DNA of 14,700 nucleotides from an uncultured Muribaculaceae bacterium (GCA_948788915.1 CAQFOZ010000050.1:1-14700), one strand, 5' to 3'. Shown: positions 1 through 7,251, numbered from the stretch's first letter. Notes: generated by a model not told the origin, from the letters alone. A program made the numbers and translations.

Positions 1-54
1 CCAAGGACTCCCTGATTATGAGTCAGGTGCTCTAACCAACTGAGCTATGGGACC
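1..54 (-). tRNA. tRNA with CAU anticodon (probably elongator tRNA-Met), 3' end cut by window edge
   Basis: Read on the minus strand, the sequence starts with acceptor strand GGTCCCA, then TA, a D-arm GCTC/GAGC with loop AGTTGGTTA, an anticodon stem CCTGA/TCAGG around loop CTCATAA (anticodon CAU), a five-base variable region and the 5' side of the T stem (CTTGG). The T loop, the rest of the T stem, the 3' acceptor strand and the CCA end lie outside the window. The anticodon stem lacks the three G-C pairs typical of initiator tRNA, so this is elongator Met or a lysidine-modified Ile2 tRNA. Identity elements that would separate these two cannot be judged from a partial gene. A promoter lies just upstream on the same strand. 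Confidence 0.93.
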
Positions 55-92
55 CCACAATATGAAGAATGTTCTTCTCCTTATTTGCGTTG

Positions 93-124
93 CAAAATTA
101 ATTTGTTTTATGCTATTTTCCAAA
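93..124 (-). promoter_or_regulatory. Bacteroidetes-type promoter for the tRNA
   Basis: On the minus strand a -33 TTTG (124-121) and a -7 TAATTTTG (100-93) are separated by exactly 20 nt, matching the known Bacteroidetes consensus TTTG / TAnnTTTG. The predicted start of transcription, near 86, lies about 30 nt upstream of the mature tRNA 5' end. Confidence 0.65.
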
Positions 125-181
125 TTATTTCATAAATTTTTTAGATTTTCATTTTTATTATTTATTAGTGTGGGTTTTCAA

Positions 182-213
182 TTTGTTTTTTTGACGTTAT
201 ATTGGTAAATTTG
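182..213 (+). promoter_or_regulatory. Bacteroidetes-type promoter for pyrE
   Basis: TTTG (182-185) and TAAATTTG (206-213) are separated by 20 nt, a full match to the consensus. Transcription would start near 219-221, leaving a leader of about 90 nt before pyrE. That leader holds a small 5-bp hairpin, CTGAC (248-252) with GTCAG (260-264). It has no T tail and no downstream pairing that I can recognise as an attenuator. Confidence 0.7.
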
Positions 214-311
214 CATGATTAGCGGCCTGTGTTAAATGCATTGTTTGCTGACAGATGTGGTCAGGTGTTATAATGATGTATTTATAAAGACACGATTAAA
301 ATTTTGATGAT

Positions 312-956
312 ATGAAGAAAACGGGTAAGATACTTGCTGAGAAACTGCTTCAGGTAGGGGCTGTGAAATTGCAGCCCGAGAATCCTTTTATTTGGGGTAC
401 CGGCTGGAATTCCCCTATTTATAATGAGAATCCACGTTTGCTTTCATATCCCGATCTGCGCAACCAGATAAAGATCGAGCTTTCGAAACTCATAATAGAG
501 AATTTTCCGGAGGCTGATGTGATAGCGAGTGTGTCTACCAATGCCATACCAATTGGCGCGATTGCTGCAGACGCATTGGGATTGCCTTTCCTTTTTGTCC
601 GCAGCAAACCAAAAGATCATGGACTTGAAAATCTGATCGAGGGGAATCTTAAGTTCGGACAGAAGGTTGTTTTGGTTGATGACCTGATTTCAACGGGCTC
701 AAGCTCGGTAAAAGCTACGGCGGAGTTGCGTATGGCAGGTGGCGAGGTTCTGGGTTTGGTGGCATTATTCGACTACCAGTTCCCAATCGCATCAAAAAGA
801 TTGAGAGACAATAATATCACACTTTATTCATTGGTAGATTACGCAACCATGCTTGCAGTGGCGTTGGAAACCGATTATTTACGGGAGAAGGATGTGGAGA
901 TGCTGAAGGAATGGCGTCAGGATCCTGCCAACTGGGTTCCGGGGAATGCTGATTGA
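312..956 (+). CDS. pyrE: Orotate phosphoribosyltransferase
   Basis: This cytoplasmic enzyme transfers ribose 5-phosphate from PRPP to orotate, giving orotidine 5'-monophosphate in de novo pyrimidine synthesis. The 214-residue length is normal for the family. The PRPP-binding signature is visible as VVLVDDLISTGSS at residues 119-131, with the acidic pair D123-D124. The flexible catalytic-loop region VRSKPKDHG is at 96-104, and an N-terminal substrate segment FIWGTGWNSPIY at 26-37 is typical of bacterial PyrE. The ATG at 312 is the only sensible start and follows an A-rich leader from the promoter at 182-213. A gene for an SRPBCC protein follows after 21 nt and is probably co-transcribed. No truncation or missing key residue is seen. 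Confidence 0.96.
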   Translation: MKKTGKILAEKLLQVGAVKLQPENPFIWGTGWNSPIYNENPRLLSYPDLRNQIKIELSKLIIENFPEADVIASVSTNAIPIGAIAADALGLPFLFVRSKPKDHGLENLIEGNLKFGQKVVLVDDLISTGSSSVKATAELRMAGGEVLGLVALFDYQFPIASKRLRDNNITLYSLVDYATMLAVALETDYLREKDVEMLKEWRQDPANWVPGNAD

Positions 957-977
957 TAAAGTTAAATTCAGACAATT

Positions 978-1412
978 ATGGCAAATTATAAAAGTGAAGA
1001 CGTGACGCTGGGTGTCCCGGCGGAGCGTGCGTTTGAAAAGTTGGATAATCTTGAGGGGCTTGGTGAATTGATCAAGAATGCACCGGCCGACAAGATTCCG
1101 GACGAACAGCGCGATATGCTTGATAAGATAAAAGTGACTGCAGATACCATATCGTTCCCTTCCGGGCCGATGGGTGAAATAAAGCTTCGCAAAACAAAGA
1201 GTGTGGCTCCGACATTGATTGAACTTGCGGGAGAGGGAACTCCTGTGCCAATGTCACTGAAATTGCATCTTTTGCCAATGGGCGAGACCGCATGCACGGC
1301 AAGTGTGGAGTTTGATTTGCAGATTCCTGCAATGCTGAAACCGATGGTAAACGGTCCGCTGAAGAAGATGACAACAGAATTTGCCAATATGTTGCGACAA
1401 ATGCCATTCTAA
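978..1412 (+). CDS. SRPBCC (START/Bet v1-like) family protein
   Basis: This is a 144-residue soluble protein without signal peptide or membrane segment. The pattern fits the SRPBCC helix-grip fold: an N-terminal strand (YKSEDVTLGVPAERAFEKL, residues 4-22), a helical stretch, an acidic/basic strand-rich middle, and a long C-terminal helix ending NGPLKKMTTEFANMLRQMPF (residues 125-144). In the family this fold binds hydrophobic ligands, but no ligand or reaction can be named here. From memory, a gene of this type commonly follows pyrE in Bacteroides, which supports the assignment; I cannot check that here. It starts 21 nt after pyrE and shares its orientation. The stop codon at 1410-1412 is the beginning of a sequence that resembles the end of a repeat element seen elsewhere in the window. 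Confidence 0.75.
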   Translation: MANYKSEDVTLGVPAERAFEKLDNLEGLGELIKNAPADKIPDEQRDMLDKIKVTADTISFPSGPMGEIKLRKTKSVAPTLIELAGEGTPVPMSLKLHLLPMGETACTASVEFDLQIPAMLKPMVNGPLKKMTTEFANMLRQMPF

Positions 1413-1428
1413 GAAACTTTTAAATTTA
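1410..1428 (+). repeat. Solo sequence resembling the terminal repeat of the 7244-7427 element
   Basis: TAAGAAACTTTTAAATTTA differs from the left end of the MITE-like element (TTAGAAACTGTTTAAATTTA, 7242-7261) by one substitution and one missing base. No inverted partner is found in the next few hundred bases. AT-rich sequence makes chance similarity possible, so this is a weak call. Confidence 0.3.
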
Positions 1429-1493
1429 AATAGTTTGTAGAAATTCTGGCACTTTGTGTGCGGATATGGCATGAAATATAGAACACCAGATAA

Positions 1494-2030
1494 TTGAAAT
1501 TCGGTATCAACATTATTAAAAAACTTCCGATGATGGCTGTATTGCTGTTGTCGTGCTTGTTGTTTTCATGCAATTCCGTGGATGATGACAGGTTGCCTAA
1601 TCTTCCTGTTAATCTTAATTTAGGGGACTCCGGGCTATGGAACAGGTATGGTGTGGCCGGCTTTGGTCTATATCGTTATTTTATTCCTGAACTTAAAGAG
1701 CCTTCCGGTTTCCAGTATGCGGCTTCATCGTGTGCGGGATTTGGCGGAGTGCTTCTTATTGGCGGAATGGATCCGTTTTCCGGAGAAATGAATGTGCCGC
1801 TGGCATACGATCTTGCTTGTCCGGTAGAGTGCAAGCCGGGAATCAAGGTCAGGGTAGATGATTCCACATTTGAGGCGGTGTGTCCGGAATGTGGTTCAAA
1901 ATATGATGTTACAATGCAGGCGGGTGCCCCTGTCTCTGGACCGGCTGCAGACGGAAATCACAGATATGCGCTGAGGCGATATCAATGTGTGCCGGCCCAA
2001 TATGGAGGCTATCTAATAGTCAATAGGTAA
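1494..2030 (+). CDS. Lipoprotein with degenerate Rieske-like domain
   Basis: This is a 178-residue predicted lipoprotein. The signal peptide has a KK n-region (9-10), a hydrophobic core and lipobox LFSC with acceptor Cys26. The acidic run VDDD after the Cys resembles the surface-export signals of Bacteroidetes lipoproteins. The start is TTG at 1494: the later ATGs at 1530/1533 would remove the basic n-region, and no in-frame ATG lies upstream. The second half looks like a Rieske domain: LACPVEC (107-113) sits where box 1 (CxH) belongs and CPECGSKYDV (130-139) where box 2 (CxxHGS.FD) belongs, followed by GAPVSGPA (144-151). Both His ligands are absent: V111 and C133 occupy those positions, and C113 is extra. 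It may bind zinc through four Cys, or be purely structural. The next gene starts one base after its stop codon. Confidence 0.7.
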   Translation: MKFGINIIKKLPMMAVLLLSCLLFSCNSVDDDRLPNLPVNLNLGDSGLWNRYGVAGFGLYRYFIPELKEPSGFQYAASSCAGFGGVLLIGGMDPFSGEMNVPLAYDLACPVECKPGIKVRVDDSTFEAVCPECGSKYDVTMQAGAPVSGPAADGNHRYALRRYQCVPAQYGGYLIVNR

Positions 2031-2031
2031 A

Positions 2032-3690
2032 ATGGGAATGCTTGAGGGACTCTTATATATGCTTTGGCGTGGTGTGGCGATTGGAGTTATAATTTCCGCG
2101 CCGATGGGTCCCGTAGGTATTTTATGTGTACAGCGCACACTTGAGAAAGGCAGGCGTACAGGATTTTATACAGGTGTCGGAGCTGCGCTGTCAGATCTGT
2201 TTTATTGTCTGTTGACAGGTTTCGGGCTTTCTTTTATTGAGGAGTTTTTGGAGAAGAATTCCAATATAATTCAGTTGGTGGGCAGTCTTGTGCTTATAGG
2301 CTTTGGCATTTATCTATTTAAGTCGAATCCCTCAAAAAAATTGAAACGTCCTTCGGACAATGGTATTCCTGCGGGAAAAAATATATTAAGCGGCTTTTTG
2401 TTTACTTTTTCCAACCCATTGATTATATTCCTTATAATAGGTCTGTTTGCCCGTTTTAATTTTTTATTGCCGGATATAATGTTCTATCATTATATTTTAG
2501 GATTTATAGCCATTATTGCCGGTGCTTTAATGTGGTGGTGGATAGTGACATTTTTTGTCGATAAAGTCAGGGCTCATTTTAATTTGCGCTCTATGTGGTT
2601 GATAAATAAGATTATAGGGAGCGTTATACTGATGTTCGCGGTAGTGGGTATTTTTAATGCTGTCGCAGGATTGGCAAATGCCGCTGAGAGTGTTTCTCCG
2701 CAAGAGTTATGCCCAAAAACAATTAAATTGTCAAATCATAATTCAGGGAGTGTCGTAAAATGGATTGATTTGAAAGGATTTAATAATTTTGACCTTAAAT
2801 TCAGGATTCGCAATATCAATAACTCTGAACGGAAAAGGTATGAATTCACGGACTCGACAGGCAAATCGGGCTACAGCTGTTATCCCGGCTGGAGGATTAT
2901 ATTTGGAGATGAGATCCGGTCTCCATTTGTGTCGGTAAAAACTGAGAGTAATCCTTTCGATGAAGTCACTGATCAGCCGACAATAACTTTCTCGTTGAGA
3001 AAAGGGCAGACTCTTTTATCAAATCAAGTTTTTACGTCCGGTTTTAATATTTTTGAAGGGTTAAATGCCTATAGAATAAGAGTAAAAAGCGGAGAACTTA
3101 CATTGTGGGGCGGTAACAGAGTTTATGATACAATTTTTTCCGGTGTCAGGCTGGATACTATACCTGACAAAATCGGTTTCGCTGTGGAACCGGGAGGAGA
3201 GATATGGATAGAACATGTAGATCTGAAAAACATAAGTGTGGATAATCTTAAAGAATGCAATAGTTCCGATAGCTTAAGTTTGCCTGTGATAGAGTTGCTA
3301 AAAGAGAAATTGAACCATTCGAAAGACAGAATAGAGGGCTTATGGGGATTATTGGATTATTCTGTAGATGACACCTATCTTAAATTAGGTGGAGAATATA
3401 CAGTCGCGATAATTGGAAACCCCGGCAGAGGGGATACCATGGGATACGATGTATATTATGTCTCCGGGGCAGAAAAGTATCCTGACAGCTGGGAATATGG
3501 AGCCGTAAAAGGTGTTCTGAAACCCACTGCGTTCCCTGATTTGTTTAACATGAAGTGGATTTCAGCAAATGGCGATAGAATAAAAAAGAGTATCAAAGTT
3601 GAGTTTGATACTCACGATATGATAATAAGCATTCCTGAATATTCATCTACCATTCGTTTCCGGAAGATCTATCCGGTGCAGCCAGAATAA
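2032..3690 (+). CDS. LysE-family transporter fused to a large periplasmic beta-rich region
   Basis: Residues 1-215 form a LysE/RhtB-type exporter (amino-acid or small-metabolite efflux). About six membrane segments can be seen (roughly 11-32, 45-68, 78-96, 117-140, 152-175, 193-213), with the family-like motif APMGPVGILCVQR at 23-35 and FSNP at 126-129. Basic loops (34-42, 102-106, 178-186) suggest an outside N-terminus and a C-terminus in the periplasm. Standard family members end near residue 220; this one continues for some 330 residues. The extension has a jellyroll- or lectin-like beta-rich part (about 240-405) and a second domain (about 425-548) with SIPEYSSTIRFRKIYP at its end. C227, C283 and C409 could form disulfides. 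The start lies one base after the lipoprotein stop, so translation is probably coupled. The transporter call is sure; substrate and extension function are unknown. Confidence 0.82.
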   Translation: MGMLEGLLYMLWRGVAIGVIISAPMGPVGILCVQRTLEKGRRTGFYTGVGAALSDLFYCLLTGFGLSFIEEFLEKNSNIIQLVGSLVLIGFGIYLFKSNPSKKLKRPSDNGIPAGKNILSGFLFTFSNPLIIFLIIGLFARFNFLLPDIMFYHYILGFIAIIAGALMWWWIVTFFVDKVRAHFNLRSMWLINKIIGSVILMFAVVGIFNAVAGLANAAESVSPQELCPKTIKLSNHNSGSVVKWIDLKGFNNFDLKFRIRNINNSERKRYEFTDSTGKSGYSCYPGWRIIFGDEIRSPFVSVKTESNPFDEVTDQPTITFSLRKGQTLLSNQVFTSGFNIFEGLNAYRIRVKSGELTLWGGNRVYDTIFSGVRLDTIPDKIGFAVEPGGEIWIEHVDLKNISVDNLKECNSSDSLSLPVIELLKEKLNHSKDRIEGLWGLLDYSVDDTYLKLGGEYTVAIIGNPGRGDTMGYDVYYVSGAEKYPDSWEYGAVKGVLKPTAFPDLFNMKWISANGDRIKKSIKVEFDTHDMIISIPEYSSTIRFRKIYPVQPE

Positions 3691-3709
3691 AAAGTTTATT
3701 ATTCTTTTT
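3684..3709 (+). terminator. Possible intrinsic terminator, AT-rich hairpin
   Basis: AGAATAA (3684-3690) pairs with TTATTCT (3699-3705) around an 8-nt loop, followed by TTTT (3706-3709). The stem overlaps the stop codon of the LysE-fusion gene and faces the convergent gene at 3735. The stem is A-T rich, with only one G-C pair, so it would be weak. The other strand has no T tail. Confidence 0.4.
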
Positions 3710-3734
3710 GGAGTGTGTTTGCTTTTAAATAGAC

Positions 3735-4529
3735 CTATTTCTGGGGCATTACACCTGTCAACATAAAGTATCCGTTATTACTCAAGATATCAATAATCTC
3801 ACCTGTTTCCAATTCAATAGATACGGTTCCTTCCGAATAGGGAGCAATTTCATAAGGGTCGTAGCTGAACAGTATGCCGTTGGATGTGATTGCGAACTCT
3901 TTGGGAAGCTGAATACTATCGATTGAAACGAGCAACTGATAACTACTGTCTTTCAGTTTGTTCCGGACAAGTCGGGTGAGTTGTTTCTGGTAATTCTCTT
4001 TAAACAGATCCTGATATTCGATTATTTTACCGTCAAGCATACTGAAATTTATAAAAGCGGTAGACTGATTGCCGTGTGCTGCTCCGCATGCATAAGATTC
4101 CCTTTTGTTTTCCCAAACCACAACTCTTGGTGTAACCAAAGTTGTGGTAAGATTTGAGAAATCTTCTCCACAAGCTTCCGTATCCACAGGATCAAGAGAT
4201 GTAGATAACATGCTGTCGGGCATTTCCGGCATAGGTTTGCCATCTGTGGTTATCTCTATATGAGCCATCTTCATGAGGGTGTCTCGCAGATGAAGAATCT
4301 CTGTGTCTCCTATATCCTGCGGAAGAACGCCTTGACCGATGAAACGTACGTACTTCCCTCCCGGTATGGCAAGTGTGTCTGATGAAATATCCTCTCCGAT
4401 AATATCATAAGTAAATGACTCCAAAACTATATTTCGTGGCTTTGTTTCGTTGTGGCTTTCTGTCTTCCCTTTGCAAGAAGATAAGATAAGAGCGAGACTT
4501 GCCACGGCAAAATACATTATTCTTTTCAT
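3735..4529 (-). CDS. DUF3298-type (RsiV-like) lipoprotein
   Basis: This 264-residue protein has a clear lipoprotein signal: basic MKR, hydrophobic stretch and lipobox LSSC with Cys19. The C-terminal half fits DUF3298, the domain also found in the extracytoplasmic part of the anti-sigma factor RsiV: YACGAAHGNQSTAFINFSM (146-164), GKIIEYQDLF (167-176), then FAITSNGILFSYDPYEIAPY (212-231) and a closing strand GTVSIEL (234-240). C120 and C148 could form a disulfide. It sits in the envelope, but whether it faces the periplasm or the cell surface cannot be told. It is the last gene of a likely three-gene minus-strand operon, 56 nt after the TPM gene, and ends facing the LysE-fusion gene. Members are poorly characterised; lysozyme binding as in RsiV should not be assumed, because no transmembrane anti-sigma part is present. 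Confidence 0.78.
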   Translation of the reverse strand: MKRIMYFAVASLALILSSCKGKTESHNETKPRNIVLESFTYDIIGEDISSDTLAIPGGKYVRFIGQGVLPQDIGDTEILHLRDTLMKMAHIEITTDGKPMPEMPDSMLSTSLDPVDTEACGEDFSNLTTTLVTPRVVVWENKRESYACGAAHGNQSTAFINFSMLDGKIIEYQDLFKENYQKQLTRLVRNKLKDSSYQLLVSIDSIQLPKEFAITSNGILFSYDPYEIAPYSEGTVSIELETGEIIDILSNNGYFMLTGVMPQK

Positions 4530-4585
4530 AATTATTGTTTAAATATAATTCAATATTCCGGTGTATAAGTAAGTATTCAAATTTT

Positions 4586-5824
4586 TTACCATCCGCCCGA
4601 GGCTCCGCCCCCTCCGGTAGAACCCCCGCCAAATCCTCCTCCGAATCCGGATTTTCCACCTCCTATTGGCGGAACTATTACGACCGGCATCTCTTTTTTA
4701 GGAAGAACAAACGTAACGCGTTTTTGATGGTGACAGTATTCACATTCATATATTTTTTCTCCCATTCCTTCGTGGGTAAATGAGGGGTGCCTTAAAGTAT
4801 GCTCTCCGATAAGGTGCATGGCCACAGTATGACACTTTGGACATTCTGTGTATTTTAATTGTTTTACTTTGAACGGATAACGCTCTATTGTTCCGCAATC
4901 AGGACATTCCCATACATCATAATCAATAGTGTTGAGTTTCTCTTCAAAATCCTGAGAGGATGATAGTAACTCGTTGTCCTTGTCTTCTGAAAGACGGATC
5001 ATCTTTGATCCGCATGTTGAGCAAAGCCTGCGACGTTTTCTATTCCTGTTATAATTAAAGAGGGCCAGCAAATAAAAAACAGATGCACATCCTGCAGAGA
5101 AAGGAATGAGCCATCCTAAAGAGTTGAGGCTATGTCTCCATACAAGAGCCTTGTGGTAGCTGTCTTTTCCTTTTGCAGACATGGCTGTCCGGATATAAGA
5201 CACGGCAGATACAAGAAAGCAAATAAAAATTATTATGCCAATAAATTTAAGAAGTATTGACTTGTCAAGTGTCTCGGTTCCGCCATTGAAATTATCGCGT
5301 TGTCCGGATTTTAATTCTTCTGCCACTGACGGATCCGAAAGAATTTCAGCAATCTGCGAGACGGATGCCAATACAGCTCCGTCCAGATCTCCGCTTTTCA
5401 TATGAGGAACAATACGTTTTGTTATAATCTCTTTGCACACGATATCCGGCAGTACTCCCTCCGCTCCATATCCGGTCTGAATCCGGGCTATTCTCTGGGC
5501 AGGAGCAATCGCAAGCAATATGCCATTATCTTTGTCGCTTTTCCCGATTCCCCATGATGTAAAAAGCGATTCACACCATTCTTCAATTGGGTCGTCTCCA
5601 ATGTCGGGAGGTATGGCGACGACCATTTCCGCAGATGTCTGTTGTCTTATATTCCAAAGAATGTTGTTCACTTTATTTTTTGTCTCAGGTGCCAGAAGAT
5701 TACCCGGATCCGACACATATTCATATCTGTTGGCTATATTGACATTCGGCATATCTTCCGGTGCGTATTCCGCATGTATTGGAAGAAAAATTGCGAGAAA
5801 CAATGCAAATACTATGAATTTCAT
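4586..5824 (-). CDS. TPM-domain membrane protein with zinc-ribbon-like insert and Gly-rich tail
   Basis: This 412-residue protein begins with a cleavable signal peptide (MKFIVFALFLAIFLPIHA, 1-18). A TPM domain (about 33-165) follows, with YVSDPGNLLAP (36-46), SAEMVVAIPP (64-73), WGIGKSDKDNGILLAIAP (91-108), RIQTGYGAEGVLPD (114-127) and a conserved end. Two membrane helices (190-211 and 234-256) flank a short loop. A region with four CxxC knuckles (268-271, 307-310, 328-331, 361-364) comes next, probably two zinc ribbons. The end is a glycine-rich tail finishing GGGGASGGW, which is common in bacterial TPM proteins. The TPM domain would face the periplasm; two helices then return the chain to that side, so the ribbons may be periplasmic too, unless the signal peptide stays uncleaved. 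Family members have been linked to envelope or photosystem maintenance, but the substrate here is unknown. It lies 24 nt after the dGTPase gene. Confidence 0.85.
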   Translation of the reverse strand: MKFIVFALFLAIFLPIHAEYAPEDMPNVNIANRYEYVSDPGNLLAPETKNKVNNILWNIRQQTSAEMVVAIPPDIGDDPIEEWCESLFTSWGIGKSDKDNGILLAIAPAQRIARIQTGYGAEGVLPDIVCKEIITKRIVPHMKSGDLDGAVLASVSQIAEILSDPSVAEELKSGQRDNFNGGTETLDKSILLKFIGIIIFICFLVSAVSYIRTAMSAKGKDSYHKALVWRHSLNSLGWLIPFSAGCASVFYLLALFNYNRNRKRRRLCSTCGSKMIRLSEDKDNELLSSSQDFEEKLNTIDYDVWECPDCGTIERYPFKVKQLKYTECPKCHTVAMHLIGEHTLRHPSFTHEGMGEKIYECEYCHHQKRVTFVLPKKEMPVVIVPPIGGGKSGFGGGFGGGSTGGGGASGGW

Positions 5825-5848
5825 TTTTATTATGAATAATATTATTTA

Positions 5849-7171
5849 TCAAACAGCCGGAAGGCTGTGGCCGTTCAGTTTTCGGAAAAGATCAAGGGCA
5901 TAGATATCTGTCATTCCTGATATGTGGTCGAGAACGCTTTGCACTCGTTGATAAGGAGTACTGGCAACAGTGTCATATTGTTCGGGAATAATGTTTAGAA
6001 GCAATCTTGAATAGTTCTTTTCGGGATGAAGCACAGCATCCATCAATGTGTCAAGCAGATATGTGAGGATCCGGTTGCCGGCGAGTTCTATGTCCACAAC
6101 TTCTCTGGCGCAGTAGATCTTACTCCATGCGGTTGCCGAACATTGCTCATATGCGTCAAGAAGGTCTTGGTCAAGCCCTTTGATCAGAGACCCTGTATAT
6201 GTGCCATTGAGAATCTCCTTTTCATTTTTCACAAACACGTCCGCACAGTTCACAACTAATGTGCCAATGGCATTGGAGCGAAGGTATGCAATTTTTTCGT
6301 TTGGATCTGCAAGATGGGACAAAGCCCGTGTCATTCTTGCCTGATCTTCTTCATTGAAGAATGCGAGCAGGTGGTGCTGCACGATATCGGGTGTAAGAAT
6401 CTTGAGCTTGTGAGCATCCTCCAGATCCATTATCTGATAGCAGATGTCATCTGCCGCTTCTGTTATGTATACCAGAGGATGACGTGAGAATCTGTCCTGG
6501 GACAATTCAGGGATTCCCAACTGAACCGCAACTTTGCGGAAAATCTCCAACTCGGATTGGAAGAAGCCAAATTTGCCCTTTTCCCCTGCATCGGCTGAGG
6601 TGTAAGGATATTTTACAATAGAGGCAAGTGATGAGTATGTCATTGCCATTCCTCCTCGTCTTCTTCCACGGAATTGATGTGTAAGCAGACGGAAAGAATT
6701 GGCATTCCCCTCAAAGTTGGTGAAGTCTGACCATTCCTTGTCTTTAAAAAGCGATTTAAGTTTCTGGCCGTTTCCTTCACTGAAATAAGTGGAGATCGTT
6801 TTTTCTCCAGAATGTCCGAATGGCGGATTCCCGAGATCATGGCACAGACATGCGGCGGCTACAATGTCTCTGAGATAATCCAACTTTCTGACCCATGTCT
6901 GTCCTGCGTGCCTGGACGCCAGTCTGATAGCAACCTCGTTTGCCATAGATCTCCCGACAGATGACACCTCCAGACTGTGCGTTAGTCTGTTGTGTACAAA
7001 TATGCTTCCCGGAAGAGGAAATACCTGTGTTTTGTTCTGGAGACGGCGGAAAGGTGAGGAAAAAATGAGCCTGTCATAGTCTCGTTGAAAATCGGAACGA
7101 GTCTGATGCCGGTTGTCATGAAATTCCTCCATGCCGAGTCTTTTGTCGCAAATTAGCTGGTCCCAGTTCAT
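5849..7171 (-). CDS. dgt: dGTPase-like deoxynucleoside triphosphate triphosphohydrolase (HD domain)
   Basis: This cytoplasmic enzyme family hydrolyses dGTP, and sometimes other dNTPs, to deoxynucleoside and tripolyphosphate, so controlling dNTP pools. With the ATG at 7171 the protein has 440 residues, usual for the long dGTPase branch. Metal-binding HD residues are visible: H65 in RLTHSLEVS (62-70), H111-D112 in CHDLGNPPFGHSGE (110-123), and D241 or D242 in ITEAADDICYQIMDLEDA (236-253). FRRLQNKTQVFPL (41-53) is the typical N-terminal nucleotide-site motif. An in-frame TTG at 7213 would add 14 residues encoded inside a hairpin; I prefer the ATG, since MNWDQLI matches the family's usual beginning. 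It is first of three minus-strand genes. Its 5' leader probably contains the hairpin cluster at 7196-7251. Confidence 0.93.
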   Translation of the reverse strand: MNWDQLICDKRLGMEEFHDNRHQTRSDFQRDYDRLIFSSPFRRLQNKTQVFPLPGSIFVHNRLTHSLEVSSVGRSMANEVAIRLASRHAGQTWVRKLDYLRDIVAAACLCHDLGNPPFGHSGEKTISTYFSEGNGQKLKSLFKDKEWSDFTNFEGNANSFRLLTHQFRGRRRGGMAMTYSSLASIVKYPYTSADAGEKGKFGFFQSELEIFRKVAVQLGIPELSQDRFSRHPLVYITEAADDICYQIMDLEDAHKLKILTPDIVQHHLLAFFNEEDQARMTRALSHLADPNEKIAYLRSNAIGTLVVNCADVFVKNEKEILNGTYTGSLIKGLDQDLLDAYEQCSATAWSKIYCAREVVDIELAGNRILTYLLDTLMDAVLHPEKNYSRLLLNIIPEQYDTVASTPYQRVQSVLDHISGMTDIYALDLFRKLNGHSLPAV

Positions 7172-7195
7172 AGTCTGAATATTCCTGTTTATAGA

Positions 7196-7251
7196 TTTAG
7201 AAACTGAAGTCAAGATGATTTCAGTTTCTAAAAATCATCTTTTAGAAACTG
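7196..7251 (-). repeat. Three mutually exclusive hairpins in the dGTPase 5' leader
   Basis: A perfect 13-bp inverted repeat pairs TTTAGAAACTGAA (7196-7208) with TTCAGTTTCTAAA (7220-7232). A 10-bp alternative pairs AAGATGATTT (7212-7221) with AAATCATCTT (7232-7241). A 12-bp alternative pairs CAGTTTCTAAAA (7222-7233) with TTTTAGAAACTG (7240-7251). The strands overlap, so only some can form together. The nearest arm ends 24 nt before the dGTPase ATG. The motif TTAGAAACTG is the same as the end of the neighbouring MITE-like element. The pairings are seen in the sequence; a regulatory role is inference. Confidence 0.6.

Noticed and set aside
986..1387. Minus-strand open frame (133 codons) within the SRPBCC gene
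   Set aside because: Shadow of the plus-strand gene, which has correct spacing after pyrE and a coherent fold pattern.
3735..4529. DUF3298 lipoprotein as an RsiV-type anti-sigma factor
   Set aside because: It lacks the cytoplasmic and transmembrane parts of an anti-sigma factor, and no sigma-factor gene is next to it.
7172..7213. N-terminal extension of the dGTPase from a TTG at 7213
   Set aside because: The extra 14 codons run through a hairpin arm and do not resemble the family; ATG at 7171 gives the usual MNW beginning.
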